Source: Wyeomyia smithii
Lineage: Eukaryota; Arthropoda; Insecta; Diptera; Culicidae
Direction of reading: 5' to 3'
Length of the DNA stretch: 64,000 bases
Assembly: GCF_029784165.1 (NCBI RefSeq)
Contig: NC_073695.1
Location: 235,649,844-235,713,843, forward strand
The translations under genes were made by a program, and so were the position numbers. The notes under the pieces are model-generated. The model saw only the letters and a program-made list of their open reading frames with translations, did no database searches and was not told the DNA's origin. Positions 24,130 through 34,715 of the stretch are shown here, piece after piece. The number at the start of each line of letters is the position of its first letter. Positions within the stretch are counted from its first letter, which is position 1.

Positions 24130-26020
24130 GGAAGGAATTTAATTAGGAGTGTTTATACGTTTAGGAAGTTGCAAGAAATCTGGTTTTGGGAAGAACTTGG
24201 GAAATTGGAGTTGGAGGAAAACACCTGAGGGTGGATTCTGCGGTAAGACTGGGGAATAAAAGCTAGCCAGGGCAAACCGATCTGAAATTCCTGACAGACA
24301 ACTTGTCGTCTGGCGCATAAGTCGGGTATTTAGAGGTCTTACCAGGATCCTCCTTACACGTGTTTGTATACTTCGTACAGCTCGTGATTCATCCGCCATT
24401 TTCTTGTTAACCACCGAGTATTGATCACGAAGTTCAACTCGAAAACTCCAAGCGCTCGTTGGTCGGCTTCCTTCCACTTCCACGTTACATTTCCGTAGAG
24501 AACCACCAGAAGAATCACTGTTCTGCAGAGCTCAAATTTTGTGCGAATCTGTAAGCTGCGGAACCTTGCTACTCAATACGTAATACCTAATTCCTGTCCG
24601 CTACTGTTCACCTCATATCAATATCTCCATCCATCACCTCCACAGCACCGACGCCTGTAGGGCTACCACACTCTTTGCCAGCAACCATGTACTTCGTTTT
24701 GGCAGTGTTGATGGCTCTTTTTAGAGCCGTAAAGGCTTCCTCCTCAGTTCTATGATTAACACCGGTGATATCGATGTCATCCGCAAAGCCGTGAAGTGAG
24801 ACTTCACGATGATGGTGCCACACCTCTGCACACCTGCACCTTCTAAAGCTATGTTGAACAGCAAATTCGAGAGCCCGTCATCTTGCTTTAGACCATCACA
24901 AACGTGTCCGAAAATTCGCTCCCTGTCCTGATGCTTGATGTGAAACCGTCAAGCGCGCGCGTAACAGTTTAATTAGGTTTGTTGGAAAACCATGCTCAAG
25001 CATAAAACCTGTCGAGGATCTGTCTGAAGGTGAATACTGAGCCGTGTAGATGTTCTCGCCCGTAAACCACATTGGTATTCCTCAACAAAGGCTTCCTGCA
25101 ACGGCCTCAGTCGCTAGAATAGGCGGAAAATCAAAAGACGGAATCACGAAAAGCAGAAGTACGAAAGGCAGAATATTTCATAAGCCAGAATCACAAAGAG
25201 TAATGGCAGATTCGATTTTAATTATGTACTTCACCAATATTGTGTCATATATTTTCCTTTGGCCGACTCTATTGTCTAAGTGTATGTTGTCCTTACTCAC
25301 TACCGCTCCTTCGGACTTAACTAAAGAAAATAAAACCTGTTTCAATAATCCTAGAAATCCAGTAGATCAGTCGTTTGTATGCGAGAGGCCGCCGCTTCCG
25401 ATGGCGGATCAGCGACCGACTCGGACTGCGGAAACCACGGCGGCTTTGTGCCGTCTCGGTTCCTTGCCCTCGATTACGCGTCTTCGCCGCATGAATTGTT
25501 TTATGTTAATTATACCCAATAAGACGTTGAGACTAGTGTAAATTATACCCGTTAGCCCGTAGCCAAACCAGTTTGCGCGTTTCGGATCTAATAATTAGGC
25601 TTGATTTGCACCTCGAAACTAGTCATTACTTGCGACAGTTATTAAGTCTGGTTACCAAATAATAATAAACAATGAATGTATAGCAGCAGCTTCGGTACCG
25701 TGACCAGGATTCGCACCAATTTGCCATCACGCACTTGGCTATCGTGAGTCAGGCTTTGCTTCCAGTGATTCTGCCTTTCGTACCTTCTGCCTTTTATATT
25801 TCCGCCTTTTGAAATATTCTGGCTTGTGTGTACGGTTATAGAATTCTGCCTTTCGGTCTTCTGCCTTTTGTGATTCTGCCTTCTATGGCGAACCCTTGGA
25901 ACAGGATACGGGAGAGAATTTTATAAGTGGAATTGAGTAGGGTTATGCCTCGGTAAATACTACAGTCGAGTCTATCTCCCTTCTTGTAGAAAGGTAGAAG
26001 TTCCGAATAACGACATGCCA
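24130..26020 (-). pseudogene. LINE relic split by a nested inverted-repeat element
   Basis: On the minus strand this encodes degraded RT pieces: FYKKGDRLDCSIYRGITLLN (25900-26000), the FADDIDITG active-site block (24755-24800) and C-terminal pieces (24240-24560). The copy is colinear with the LINE at 61719-63984 except for an insertion between about 25113 and 25888. Several stops and frameshifts show it is dead. Confidence 0.75.
25113..25888. mobile_element. About 775-bp element whose arms are short inverted repeats, nested in a LINE
   Basis: The left arm (25116-25210) is built of variants of AAAAGGCAGAATCACGAAAG. The right arm (25755-25885) carries the reverse complement (ATTCTGCCTTTCGTACCTTC and similar). 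LINE homology stops at CCTCAGTC on the left and resumes at GGAACAGG on the right, which brackets the insertion. The core shows no transposase. Confidence 0.65.
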
Positions 26021-26044
26021 CCGTACACAGATGGTGCACTGTTC

Positions 26045-26690
26045 CAGGATTATCGCTGAGGAAGTTGGCGAAACTGGAGAACGTTGGTGTGAAAGCGGTG
26101 CGTATTGCGGTCCGGAAGTTCAGAGAGAAAAACTGCCTCGCGGACCTGCTTCGGGGTGGACGAAAAACAGGAACGATGAACCCCAAGTTGGACAACAAAA
26201 TCGAACAAACTTTCTCTAAAGCAAAAGATGTTTCAGTTCGCGATGTTCCAAAAAGCTGAACATCTCAAAATCCGAAGTTCAACGAGCCAAAGGAAGATCT
26301 GAGTTAAAAATGTACAAGAAAAACAAGCTGCAAAAAGAATCCCTACACCAGCGTGAAAACAACGGCACGAACGCTATACCACACGATTTTTATCAAGAAC
26401 ATCAAACGTTTTCGAAGTTGGAAGCATTGCCGGGACCGCAATATTTCACATTTCGTAAAAATGATGATATTGACAAGGCGGACGGGTGTCAGTTCTCACT
26501 GGAAATTCGGAAGGAAGATGATGATGTGGAAGACAATTTGCTCTTGCGGTAAACTTCAAAACCTTTCATCGTAAATGGATCCATGAATGCGGATATTTAT
26601 GTCTATCAATGCTTGAAAAAATATTTGTTGCCACGGATTCGTCAAGATGATACTCCTATAATATTCTGCAAACTTGGTTCTCACCTCGAA
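26045..26690 (+). pseudogene. Tc1/mariner-family transposase pseudogene
   Basis: The N-terminal helix-turn-helix part is readable at 26065-26330 (VKAVRIAVRKFREKNCLADL, then KLDNKIEQTFSKAKDVSVRD and a basic YKKNKLQK stretch). After frameshifts, the catalytic-region signature MNADIYVYQCLKKYLLPRIR appears at 26583-26643, typical of the Tc1/mariner superfamily. The frame is broken at several points and no terminal repeats were identified. Confidence 0.6.
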
Positions 26691-26868
26691 TCCGATTGAT
26701 ACGAGACGAATAGGAGCGCAAAGAGCAAATTGGTTAGACCAGGTGGAGCATGATTTGGCAAGTACGGGTTGCCCGCAGGATTGGGGACGGGCAGCCATGG
26801 ACTGATCAAAATGGCAGAATTATGTTATGCAGGCCATGTCTGAGGATGTACGGCCATTTAAGTAAGTA
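26691..26868 (+). mobile_element. LINE 3'-end fragment with AAGT-type tail, plus strand
   Basis: The plus strand reads WLDQVEHDLASTG...DWGRAAMD, the usual C-terminus of the RTE-like LINEs in this window, and ends in the short tail AAGTAAGTAAG at about 26858-26868. It directly follows the Tc1-like pseudogene. Confidence 0.65.
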
Positions 26869-27660
26869 AGTTAGCTGTTTGCACCGGCTGATTGCAAGAA
26901 TTTTGGAACAGCTACCGGAGGAGTGGAATGAGAAAGGCGACAAATATGACTGTGGGAACTATCGTACGAAAACTGTTCTGAATGCCGCCTACAAAGTGTT
27001 TTCCAAATCATTTTTCGCCAACTCTCACCGCTAGCCAATATTTGTGGGAAGCTATCAGGCCGGCTTCGAGGAAGGACGGTCAACGACGGACCAAACCTTT
27101 ACCATACGGCAGATCCTCGGAAGGACAAAAACGGCTCTTCGGGGAAGCTGATTAGACTGACAATAGCTACGGTGGATGGGACGCAGTGCTATGTGCGGAT
27201 TTCGGGTGGATTATTGGGTACATTTGAATCCCGCAGGGTGAAGGTCTCTCCCGCCTGCTCTTCAACATTGCACTACAGAATGTTTTGAATCGAGCGGACA
27301 TCAGCACGCGGGGTATGATATTCAACAAATACAGTCAATTCGTTTGCTTTGCTGTAACATGGCCAGCATCATAACATGTCGGCAAAACAACTGCGGCGGT
27401 GGCAGAACAGTACAGCAGACTAAAACGGCCCCTTACAAAGTGTAACCTGTACAAAACGCTCATAATACCGGTTGTTCTCTACGGGCATGAAACGTGGACA
27501 ATACTCGAGGAAGACCTGCGAGTGTTCGGAGTTTTCGAAGGACGGGTACTGATGACGATCTCTAATGGCATGCATAGAACAGAATATGGAGGCGGAAGAT
27601 GAACCATGAGCTCGCGCAACTCTGTCGTAGTTCGAAATACGTATCTGCGGACAAGTAAAT
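26869..27660 (+). pseudogene. LINE reverse transcriptase relic, plus strand
   Basis: Degraded RT sequence can be read in changing frames: KGDKYDCGNYRTKTVLNAAY, a GFEEGRSTTDQTFTIRQIL block, a REGLSRLLFNIALQ-like block, and YKTLIIPVVLYGHETWT at 27450-27500. Part of the RT core is deleted near 27120-27150. It belongs to the same broad LINE family as the minus-strand copies. Confidence 0.7.
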
Positions 27661-28199
27661 TTAATATTTACTTCCGTAGTAAAGCGGTTTTTGACCAGTG
27701 ACTGCCATTACATAATATTCAAACGTCTGAAATCGTGTGGGGTTGAACGAGATTTTGTCTGTAAAACCATCGAAATGTTCAAGGAGATACGCTGTTTGAA
27801 CGACCGTAGAAGATCCGGTTCTACATCAAAAATCAATAATCAATCAAAAATATAAATTAGGACTAGGGATATAAACTACTAAAAACGTAAACAAATAAAC
27901 AACAAACGACTATTGAACTTATCTGAAGTTTTTTAGGTTTTTTTTAAATCTCTGTTTTCTTTTTTTGAGAAAATATTCAACGTTCCGTCTCCGTGATCGA
28001 AATATTTCATCTTCAGTCTGTATAACTCAGTCGGCACGATGGGTAAATCCATGCTTCGCCCCGTCACTTTGTCGTTTCGTGACACCCACAAGCAGCTGCT
28101 ACTCCCCTTAACGAGCAATGCTGACAACGTTCGACAACAAAAATTATTCCAAATTGTTATTTACATCAACAAAAAGTTCAAAATAAGTGCTTCTAAACG
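27661..28199. other. Intergenic region upstream of the zinc-finger gene
   Basis: Mostly AT-rich. A minus-strand coding-like stretch (27935-28127) contains MDLPIVPTELYRLKMKYFDH. It has no good start and is described as a finding. The promoter and 5' UTR of the zinc-finger gene must lie in the right-hand part. Confidence 0.4.
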
Positions 28200-31100
28200 A
28201 TGGTAAGTAACCAAATTTCAGTATCACAGTGCGGAACAAACTTCGTTTCACCAAACGGCACGGTAAAAGTAATTTTTTCTTTTGTTAAAAACGTGGAATG
28301 GCGTCTCACAAGCAGCAGCCAGAAGGGTACCCAGCCAGGCGCAGACATGTACCGGTATTAGTGCACGAATACGAAGCAAGTGAACGAAATGTCAAACGAG
28401 TGACTCGATTCTTGTTGGATACTGGCGTACAGGGAATGTTCGATTTGACAAACGCGGTTTTCCGTTTAACTTATTTTTGAATTTTTAAATGAATCCACAA
28501 GCACGCTTGTTTAGTTCAACTAGTTACTCAACGGTTTCTTTCAATTCTTAAATTCACAGATGCTTGGAACGACCGTCCTGCTGGACGGCGGGAAAGAGCC
28601 ACACGAGGAAACCATTCACTCATGTTACGTCTGTAACACGGCAGTATCGAACACAATCAATAATCTCCAGCAGCTGTTTGCGCAAATAAGCGAAGACGAT
28701 GAATCGCTCAGCCCTGCCACAGTTCTTGGCAACATTTTGCAGTTCGATATAACACCGGAGTTGTCCCACTCGCAGGTACTTTGTACCGACTGTAACGCAC
28801 TGTGCGACGAGTATCAGCAGTTGATAGATCGGCTGGATGCGATTAAACTTCAGTTAACGGTGAGTTACAACAGCACGGTAACCAAGTTGGCGGCTAGTTT
28901 AACAGCCCGGGAGTTGATTGAGGCAGAAGCGGAAGCGCTGGAAGATTCCAATGTGTCTCAAGGACTACAGGATGTAGATCCCAAAATGGTAAGTTATTAT
29001 TAAACAAACCAAAAATTTAATCACACTATTATTCGCACATCTATTTAAAGAATGATATTCCACTTGGAGATTTAACCGCTGTAGCCATATCGGTAGGTGA
29101 CATAGACTCCGATGGGGAAACGCTTCACGAAGCGCAAATAATCAGTCACCTGCCAGAACAAAGCCAATTTTGTCACGTTGGAGATTCGATGGTAAAAAAT
29201 TCGCGCTCTATCGTCAAAGTTCCCCAGCAGTCGACGACCGACGTCAACAGTACGGTGACATCCGTCACGGATAAGCCGTACGTTGACATTTGCGAGGCCC
29301 CGTCGTCGGCCATAAAGATGGAACACTTCTTCGACAGTGGCGACGGCAATATGGTGGAAATCATTGCAGACAGTAACTCGACAGACTACATTTACGACAG
29401 CGTTATCGAAACTATCGGTATCGTCTCCGAGGAAGAGGATCCCAGCGGAAGCGATGATGAAAGCACGGCTCAACGGCAATTATCGCTGAAAGAACGGGCA
29501 TTCGGCTCGGAGAGTGAGCCAGACAGTGCCCAGATATTGATTGCAGCAGCCAACGATAGCCTCAATCGAATGAAAGCCCGGCTTAAATCGGTAAGTGTTA
29601 AACGATTAAAGTGAATATCGATTCTGTTAGACCAAAAACTGCTATTCAAATAATTTTCAACCGCAATTTTATCTACTGAACTTTTAGAAAATTTTCATGG
29701 CAATTATTTTGGTACGTTACCTTTTTTGGATCGGTAGAATTTATATCAACTGACTAGATTTGATGTTGTGGAGTCAAATTTTACGCATTCCAATGTGATA
29801 TTTCAGCGCTTCAATTATCCGTTTTTCAATCAAAATTAGTTTAAGTTATTGTGTGAAATTTAAATTAGTTTTGTTGTTCAAAATAAGTTTTATTAATTTT
29901 ATTAACTACCGGAATACTGAAGACTGCAAACCCTTTTTGGGGTATGTTTATAACCAGACACCAGTAACTAATTTCATCATAAATAATACTATTCCTTTAT
30001 TTAATTAAATCCTTGTCACGGATTTGCCACCGCGAAGATATTTCGACAGCAGCGTATAATTTACCAAGATTAGTTAAGATTATAGTTAAACCCATTCAAA
30101 ATGCAATCGAGCATACTTTAGCTGAGACTACCTAATCGATCAGATTGTTCGTCGGATTTTGTCCAACATGAGGCCAAATTTTCCTAATATAAACGAAACA
30201 ACCTACCAGCTTTGTGGTTCCGTCCGAGTGGAGCGCACTACAGCCGATGGAGACATTCACGGCGAACGGGGCGAAACGCAAAGTTTCACCCGAACGTACC
30301 CCTAGGAGGAGGCAGTCGCCGTCTGGCGACTGGTCTTGTTTGAAGCGATAGAGCGGGGCTTCGGTTGCAGATTGGTGGCCATGTACACAATCAGCATTGC
30401 CAGGAGGCACCAGATGGGAATCATCATAGCGTACAGCGGGATGGAGTTGTACTCCAGCTTCAGGCAGATGGCAATCTGCGAAACCATTTTCAACAGGATT
30501 CCAGCCACGTAGTATTCGTAGTGGCGAAAGGAAATTATTCGGTTTGCGTGTTGTCGCTGGATGATTTCGATCACCACCCAGGTGATCAGGATGGCATCGT
30601 ATAGCCACAGCGGAATGAACACGATAAACCAGTTCCAGGTGATTCGGCTTTCCAATCGGAGGCAGAGCAATATTAAAAACACCAGCAATATGAACCATGT
30701 GAAAAGCGCTCGCTGTACGAATCCCATCGTGAAGCTAATCGAGAAAAAACGCTATTAATGGAATGCGTTCGATCCTTGAGTTATAAAACTAGCTTACCAA
30801 AGATTTGTTTTGAAACACTGACGAAATTTATCGGTTGATCATTTTCCTTAACAAAAATGCTCTGTTGTTTATTAATTTACTCTTTTCTTTTTGAGTTTTT
30901 CGTATACTGTCAATCGTAATAGTGCATTCGTTGATTGGCAGCACTGAATTGTTAGCGAGAACGTCACGTTTTGTCGATATATTGAGAAATATTTCACGTG
31001 TTTATTACGATCAAAATGGCTGTTCGACTGAAAGCTGGCGCTGCAGTGAAGATGATGATGATTTTCAGGCAGCATTGATTTCACAGAGCATACCAATTGT

Positions 31101-32974
31101 TTTAGTTCACCCAACGACCATAGTTTTGCTTTGTGATTACATTTTCGAATCGATATGAAAATGATAGTAATCATGTTATATTGTTCCCTTTCCTCCAGCT
31201 TTTCTTCAAAACCAACAACAACTACTATTGCGCCCTATGCAAAGCTGCCGATGGTCCATCGACGGCACACAATGTGAAAACCGTTGCATTGCATCTGAAA
31301 ACCGACCACAAGGAGAAGATCCTAATTTGCGAGCACTGCGATGCCGTGTTTCAGCGTCGTACCGAGTACAACGAACATCTGGACCAGCATGCCGCTGCGG
31401 AGCACGTGGGTTTTCGCTGTGACCTCTGCTCGACCACATTCAACAACATTCGCGCCCTGCGGATGCATCGGAAAAATCACTTGGGTCCTCCAAAGGTATG
31501 GGGCTGTGAGGTGTGCCAGAAAAAATACAGTTCGAAAAATTTACTCGATGAACACATGAACATGCATTCCGGAAAGCGACCATTCAAATGTTCACATTGT
31601 CCAAAGGTAACTTTGGTTGTTATATTTTTTTAACTCTACAAAAACCTTTAAATTTTAGGATTTTGCATCCAAGTACACTCTGGCCGCACATACGAAGATT
31701 CATCAGGATCGCGAGAGGGTCTTCAACTGCAGGGAATGTGGTAAAGGTTTCTATAGTCAGAGCAATCTGCTGCAACACGAAAAGATTCACACTGGAGTGC
31801 GGGATTACGCCTGCTCGGATTGCGAAAAAACATTTATGTCTCAGCATAACCTCGACATTCATCGAATCGTGCACATGAATTATAAACCTTTTGTCTGTCG
31901 TACCTGCGGTAAAGGCTTCGCCAGGAAAGCCGAGATCAAAGATCACGAAAGAACACATACAGGTAAGCTATACATTAGCAGATCTTGTATGAATACTGAA
32001 TTTCCAATTTTTAACAGGAGAGCGTCCGTTTGTATGTGACATTTGTGACGCCAGCTTTTCACAACGATCGAACCTGCAGTCACACAAGCGGGCAACACAT
32101 TTCAACGACCTCCGGTACAGTTGTGACATGTGCGGCCGACGATTTAAACGTCGACGACTGCTCGACTACCACATAAAAGCTTGCCATACCGGAGAACGGC
32201 CATACAAATGTGAAATATGCTCGGCAACATTTGTCTATCCGGAGCACTTTAAAAAACATCAGAAAATTCACACCGGCACGAAACCTTTTGCATGCGAGGT
32301 TTGTTGTGTTTTCTTTAAATCTCCAGTAAATCGTAACTAATCTTATAATCTTTCTCACAGGTTTGCAATAAAACGTTCAACAGTCGGGACAACCGTAACG
32401 CCCACCGATTCGTTCACAGCGATAAAAAGCCGTACGAGTGCGTGACCTGTGGAGCTGGTTTCATGCGCAAACCACAACTGTATGCGCACATGCAACAGCG
32501 AAGCCATCTGAATGACACTATCGTAGTCAATCAACCCAGAATTACAAGCGAAGACTTGCTGGAGTTTGATACTACCACGGACTCCATTGGAGATCCGGTG
32601 GAATTAGATCTCAAAAATGGAATTATTCTGGAAGAGGACGCGGATGAAGTTCGTTTTTTATGACAATTATGGAACAACGAAGATGCACTGATTTGGTTTT
32701 ATTCTTTTAGTACTTTATAGAAGAAGAGGACATCGACACAATTGATGAACACGGTGAAGTAGTGCTAGCGACCAGCTCAAGCCAGACACAATTGGAGCTA
32801 GAAAATGCAGTTGAACTAACGAACTCGACCGCTTTACTCGCAACCACCGAGGAATTCATCGACGAATCGGGCATCATTAGCCATGACGGTGAAGAGTTGC
32901 AGTTGGTTAAGCTGCAACTTACTAGCTCTAACGGAAAGGATGGCATTACCTGGGTGAACCTGGTACCTCAATAG
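28200..32974 (+). CDS. ZAD-like, 13-finger C2H2 zinc-finger protein
   Basis: Probable nuclear DNA-binding regulator, about 838 residues. Coding exons are 28200-28202 (ATG, donor gtaagt), 28560-28988, 29051-29590, 31199-31606, 31659-31962, 32018-32298, 32361-32648 and 32711-32974 (TAG). All are GT-AG with matching phases; the donor at 32649 (gttcgt) is weak. The N-terminal 145 residues carry two Cys pairs (CYVCN, CTDCNALC) and a helical stretch, resembling the insect ZAD dimerisation domain. An acidic Ser-rich linker follows (29051-29590). Thirteen C2H2 fingers run from YYCALC (31226) to YECVTCGAGF (32432); several have TGEKP-like linkers. An acidic tail ends in a roughly 40-residue module also found at the end of the gene at 34716-37904. 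TMEM60 lies antisense in the 1.6 kb third intron. The target genes are unknown. Confidence 0.9.
30302..30727 (-). CDS. TMEM60: TMEM60-like four-helix membrane protein, nested antisense
   Basis: A single coding exon of 141 codons; the ATG is at 30725-30727. The N-terminus (FVQRALFTWFILLVFLILLC, then WNWFIVFIPLWLYD) matches the TMEM60/TMEM185 membrane family as I know it, and the length fits vertebrate TMEM60. Four hydrophobic segments lie near residues 8-25, 33-52, 75-95 and 100-118, followed by a basic, Ser/Thr-rich tail. A short 5' UTR intron is likely (30735-30797 on the minus strand, GT-AG). The 3' UTR probably ends near an AATAAA (reverse of 29996-30001). The gene lies wholly inside an intron of the zinc-finger gene on the opposite strand. 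Its molecular function is not established. Confidence 0.88.
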   Translation of the reverse strand: MGFVQRALFTWFILLVFLILLCLRLESRITWNWFIVFIPLWLYDAILITWVVIEIIQRQHANRIISFRHYEYYVAGILLKMVSQIAICLKLEYNSIPLYAMMIPIWCLLAMLIVYMATNLQPKPRSIASNKTSRQTATASS

Positions 32975-34715
32975 CTATTGCCGTGTTGATAATATAGTTA
33001 TACGAAAATTGCGTTCGTTCACTATTATCTACTTCAACTTGTTTGAAGCCCGTTGTGCATTGTCTTTTAACACAACACGTTATCCCAAAATGAATGTTCC
33101 TAAATTATTTCTTGTCTATACGATACATGTCATCTGAGTTGAAAGTTACTTGCCTTTGTTATAGATCAGTTTTTCAATCTTCCGCTGAGTCTTCTAACTG
33201 AAATTACATTCATTAAAATAGTGTAGGTATTTCCACTCGAAGAATTCATTAATGCAAAATGGATATAGAGGCAAAAAAAGGTGAGGCTCTTAGCACTATC
33301 CTTGATGGATATTTCAAAAATACCCGAGTGTCCGAATAAGATCCTTAGTACATATTACCAAAAACATCATATGATATGATGTTTTTGGTTTTACGAAGTT
33401 CGCTGTAATTCTAACTTGTTTGCGTGTAAAGCTGCGCCACCTGCACGTGAAATTTTATTGGAACCATTCCCTTGTAATATGTGTACCAATCAAAAAGCCT
33501 GCAAAAAATTATTGTTGGGATAATCTCATATATTTTGCAGATTTGCTTAGTTTTTCGACGATTTGCCGTGCTTACTTACCAATCACGGGAATGGCAGCGC
33601 TGTCAGCTACCATACATTTGACGCGTTACCAACATCACTGGCACTGGCACCCGAAAAATGGGCAGTTTACCCTTATCTTATGTTGATTCGGGCAAACTGG
33701 CCAAATGTTAACTGCAATTATTAATAGCATATCAGACAGTTTTGAGCAATTTCTTAAGGTTTTCACATGGTATGTGATATTCTAAGTGATATTTAGTACA
33801 TTAATTGTGTCCCAAAGCAAAGTGAAGCAAACTGTGACAGCAGAAAAAGTAGTTTTGGGACAAACGGTACAGATATAGATGTTCGTAACGCTTGAAAGCT
33901 ACCATACCATTCCCTTGTTACCAATAATCGTGCTTATTTTCAGGTTTTCATATTTTTGAGTGCTTAGAACTACAAGTGAAAACTTCTGACATCACTGGTC
34001 ATACGTCAAGCACAAGACGGCGGTCTTCGGTCAGCCAAATCTAGCAAGAATGCCAAATGTGCAGATTTTTTTTGGTTTACCGAGTTTACTTGCAAAGCTT
34101 ATTTAATTAAACAACATAAATTTGTTTTATCTCATTTTTATTAGATCGAATATTAAAAAAAAAATCAACAAAGAAATCAAAACGATGAAATTTGTTGCAA
34201 TTTTATGCAAACTGTGAAACATTAACCTGTCCCTTAGGCGGATTCGATTTTTAAAAACAATTGTATGCTTTCCAAACTTCTGGCATCCCTGCAGATGAAA
34301 AAGAAGCAAAGAGGAAAAAGGAAATGCTCAAATAGCCGCCGTCGCACAAGGTAGACAACAGAAAAGCATTTTTGCACCGTTTCGGAAAATTTCGCAGCAA
34401 AGTTGTAGCTGTTTTATTTTTGTATTTTTTAGTAAACCACTTAGCCGTGATTATTGGTAAGTACAAAAGTCGGTTTTCAGTCGATTGCAGGTCTTGAACA
34501 TTCTTACACTAGAGGACCTTTTTTTTTCTTTTCTGATACGGTTGTGTGCTACGGCGTTGTAAACAAAAGGTGTTATACACAAGCGAACGAGCGAAAACAG
34601 TCGAAAAATCACCGCTTTATTTAGCGTTCCGCCCTAGAGTTGTTTCGGAGGCGTGATATATTAGATCTATGCTAGGACAAGGGCATTTCTTCCGGTAGGT
34701 TTTTGCGCAACAATA
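32975..34715. other. Intergenic region between the zinc-finger gene and the 980-residue gene
   Basis: Contains the 3' end of the zinc-finger transcript, a perfect 31-nt palindrome at 33358-33388, and AT-rich sequence. The promoter of the next gene must lie in 34500-34715, where no TATA box is evident. No coding sequence is supported here. Confidence 0.5.
33358..33388. repeat. Perfect palindrome, 15-bp arms around one G
   Basis: The arm CCAAAAACATCATAT is followed by G and its exact reverse complement. It would form a 15-bp hairpin with almost no loop. Confidence 0.95.

Noticed and set aside
28298..28480. 60-codon plus-strand frame before the zinc-finger gene
   Set aside because: It lies within the first intron defined by gtaagt at 28203 and the acceptor before 28560 and shows no family resemblance.
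30132..30698. 188-codon minus-strand frame overlapping TMEM60
   Set aside because: It is an out-of-frame reading of the TMEM60 exon; the TMEM60 frame has the recognisable family sequence.
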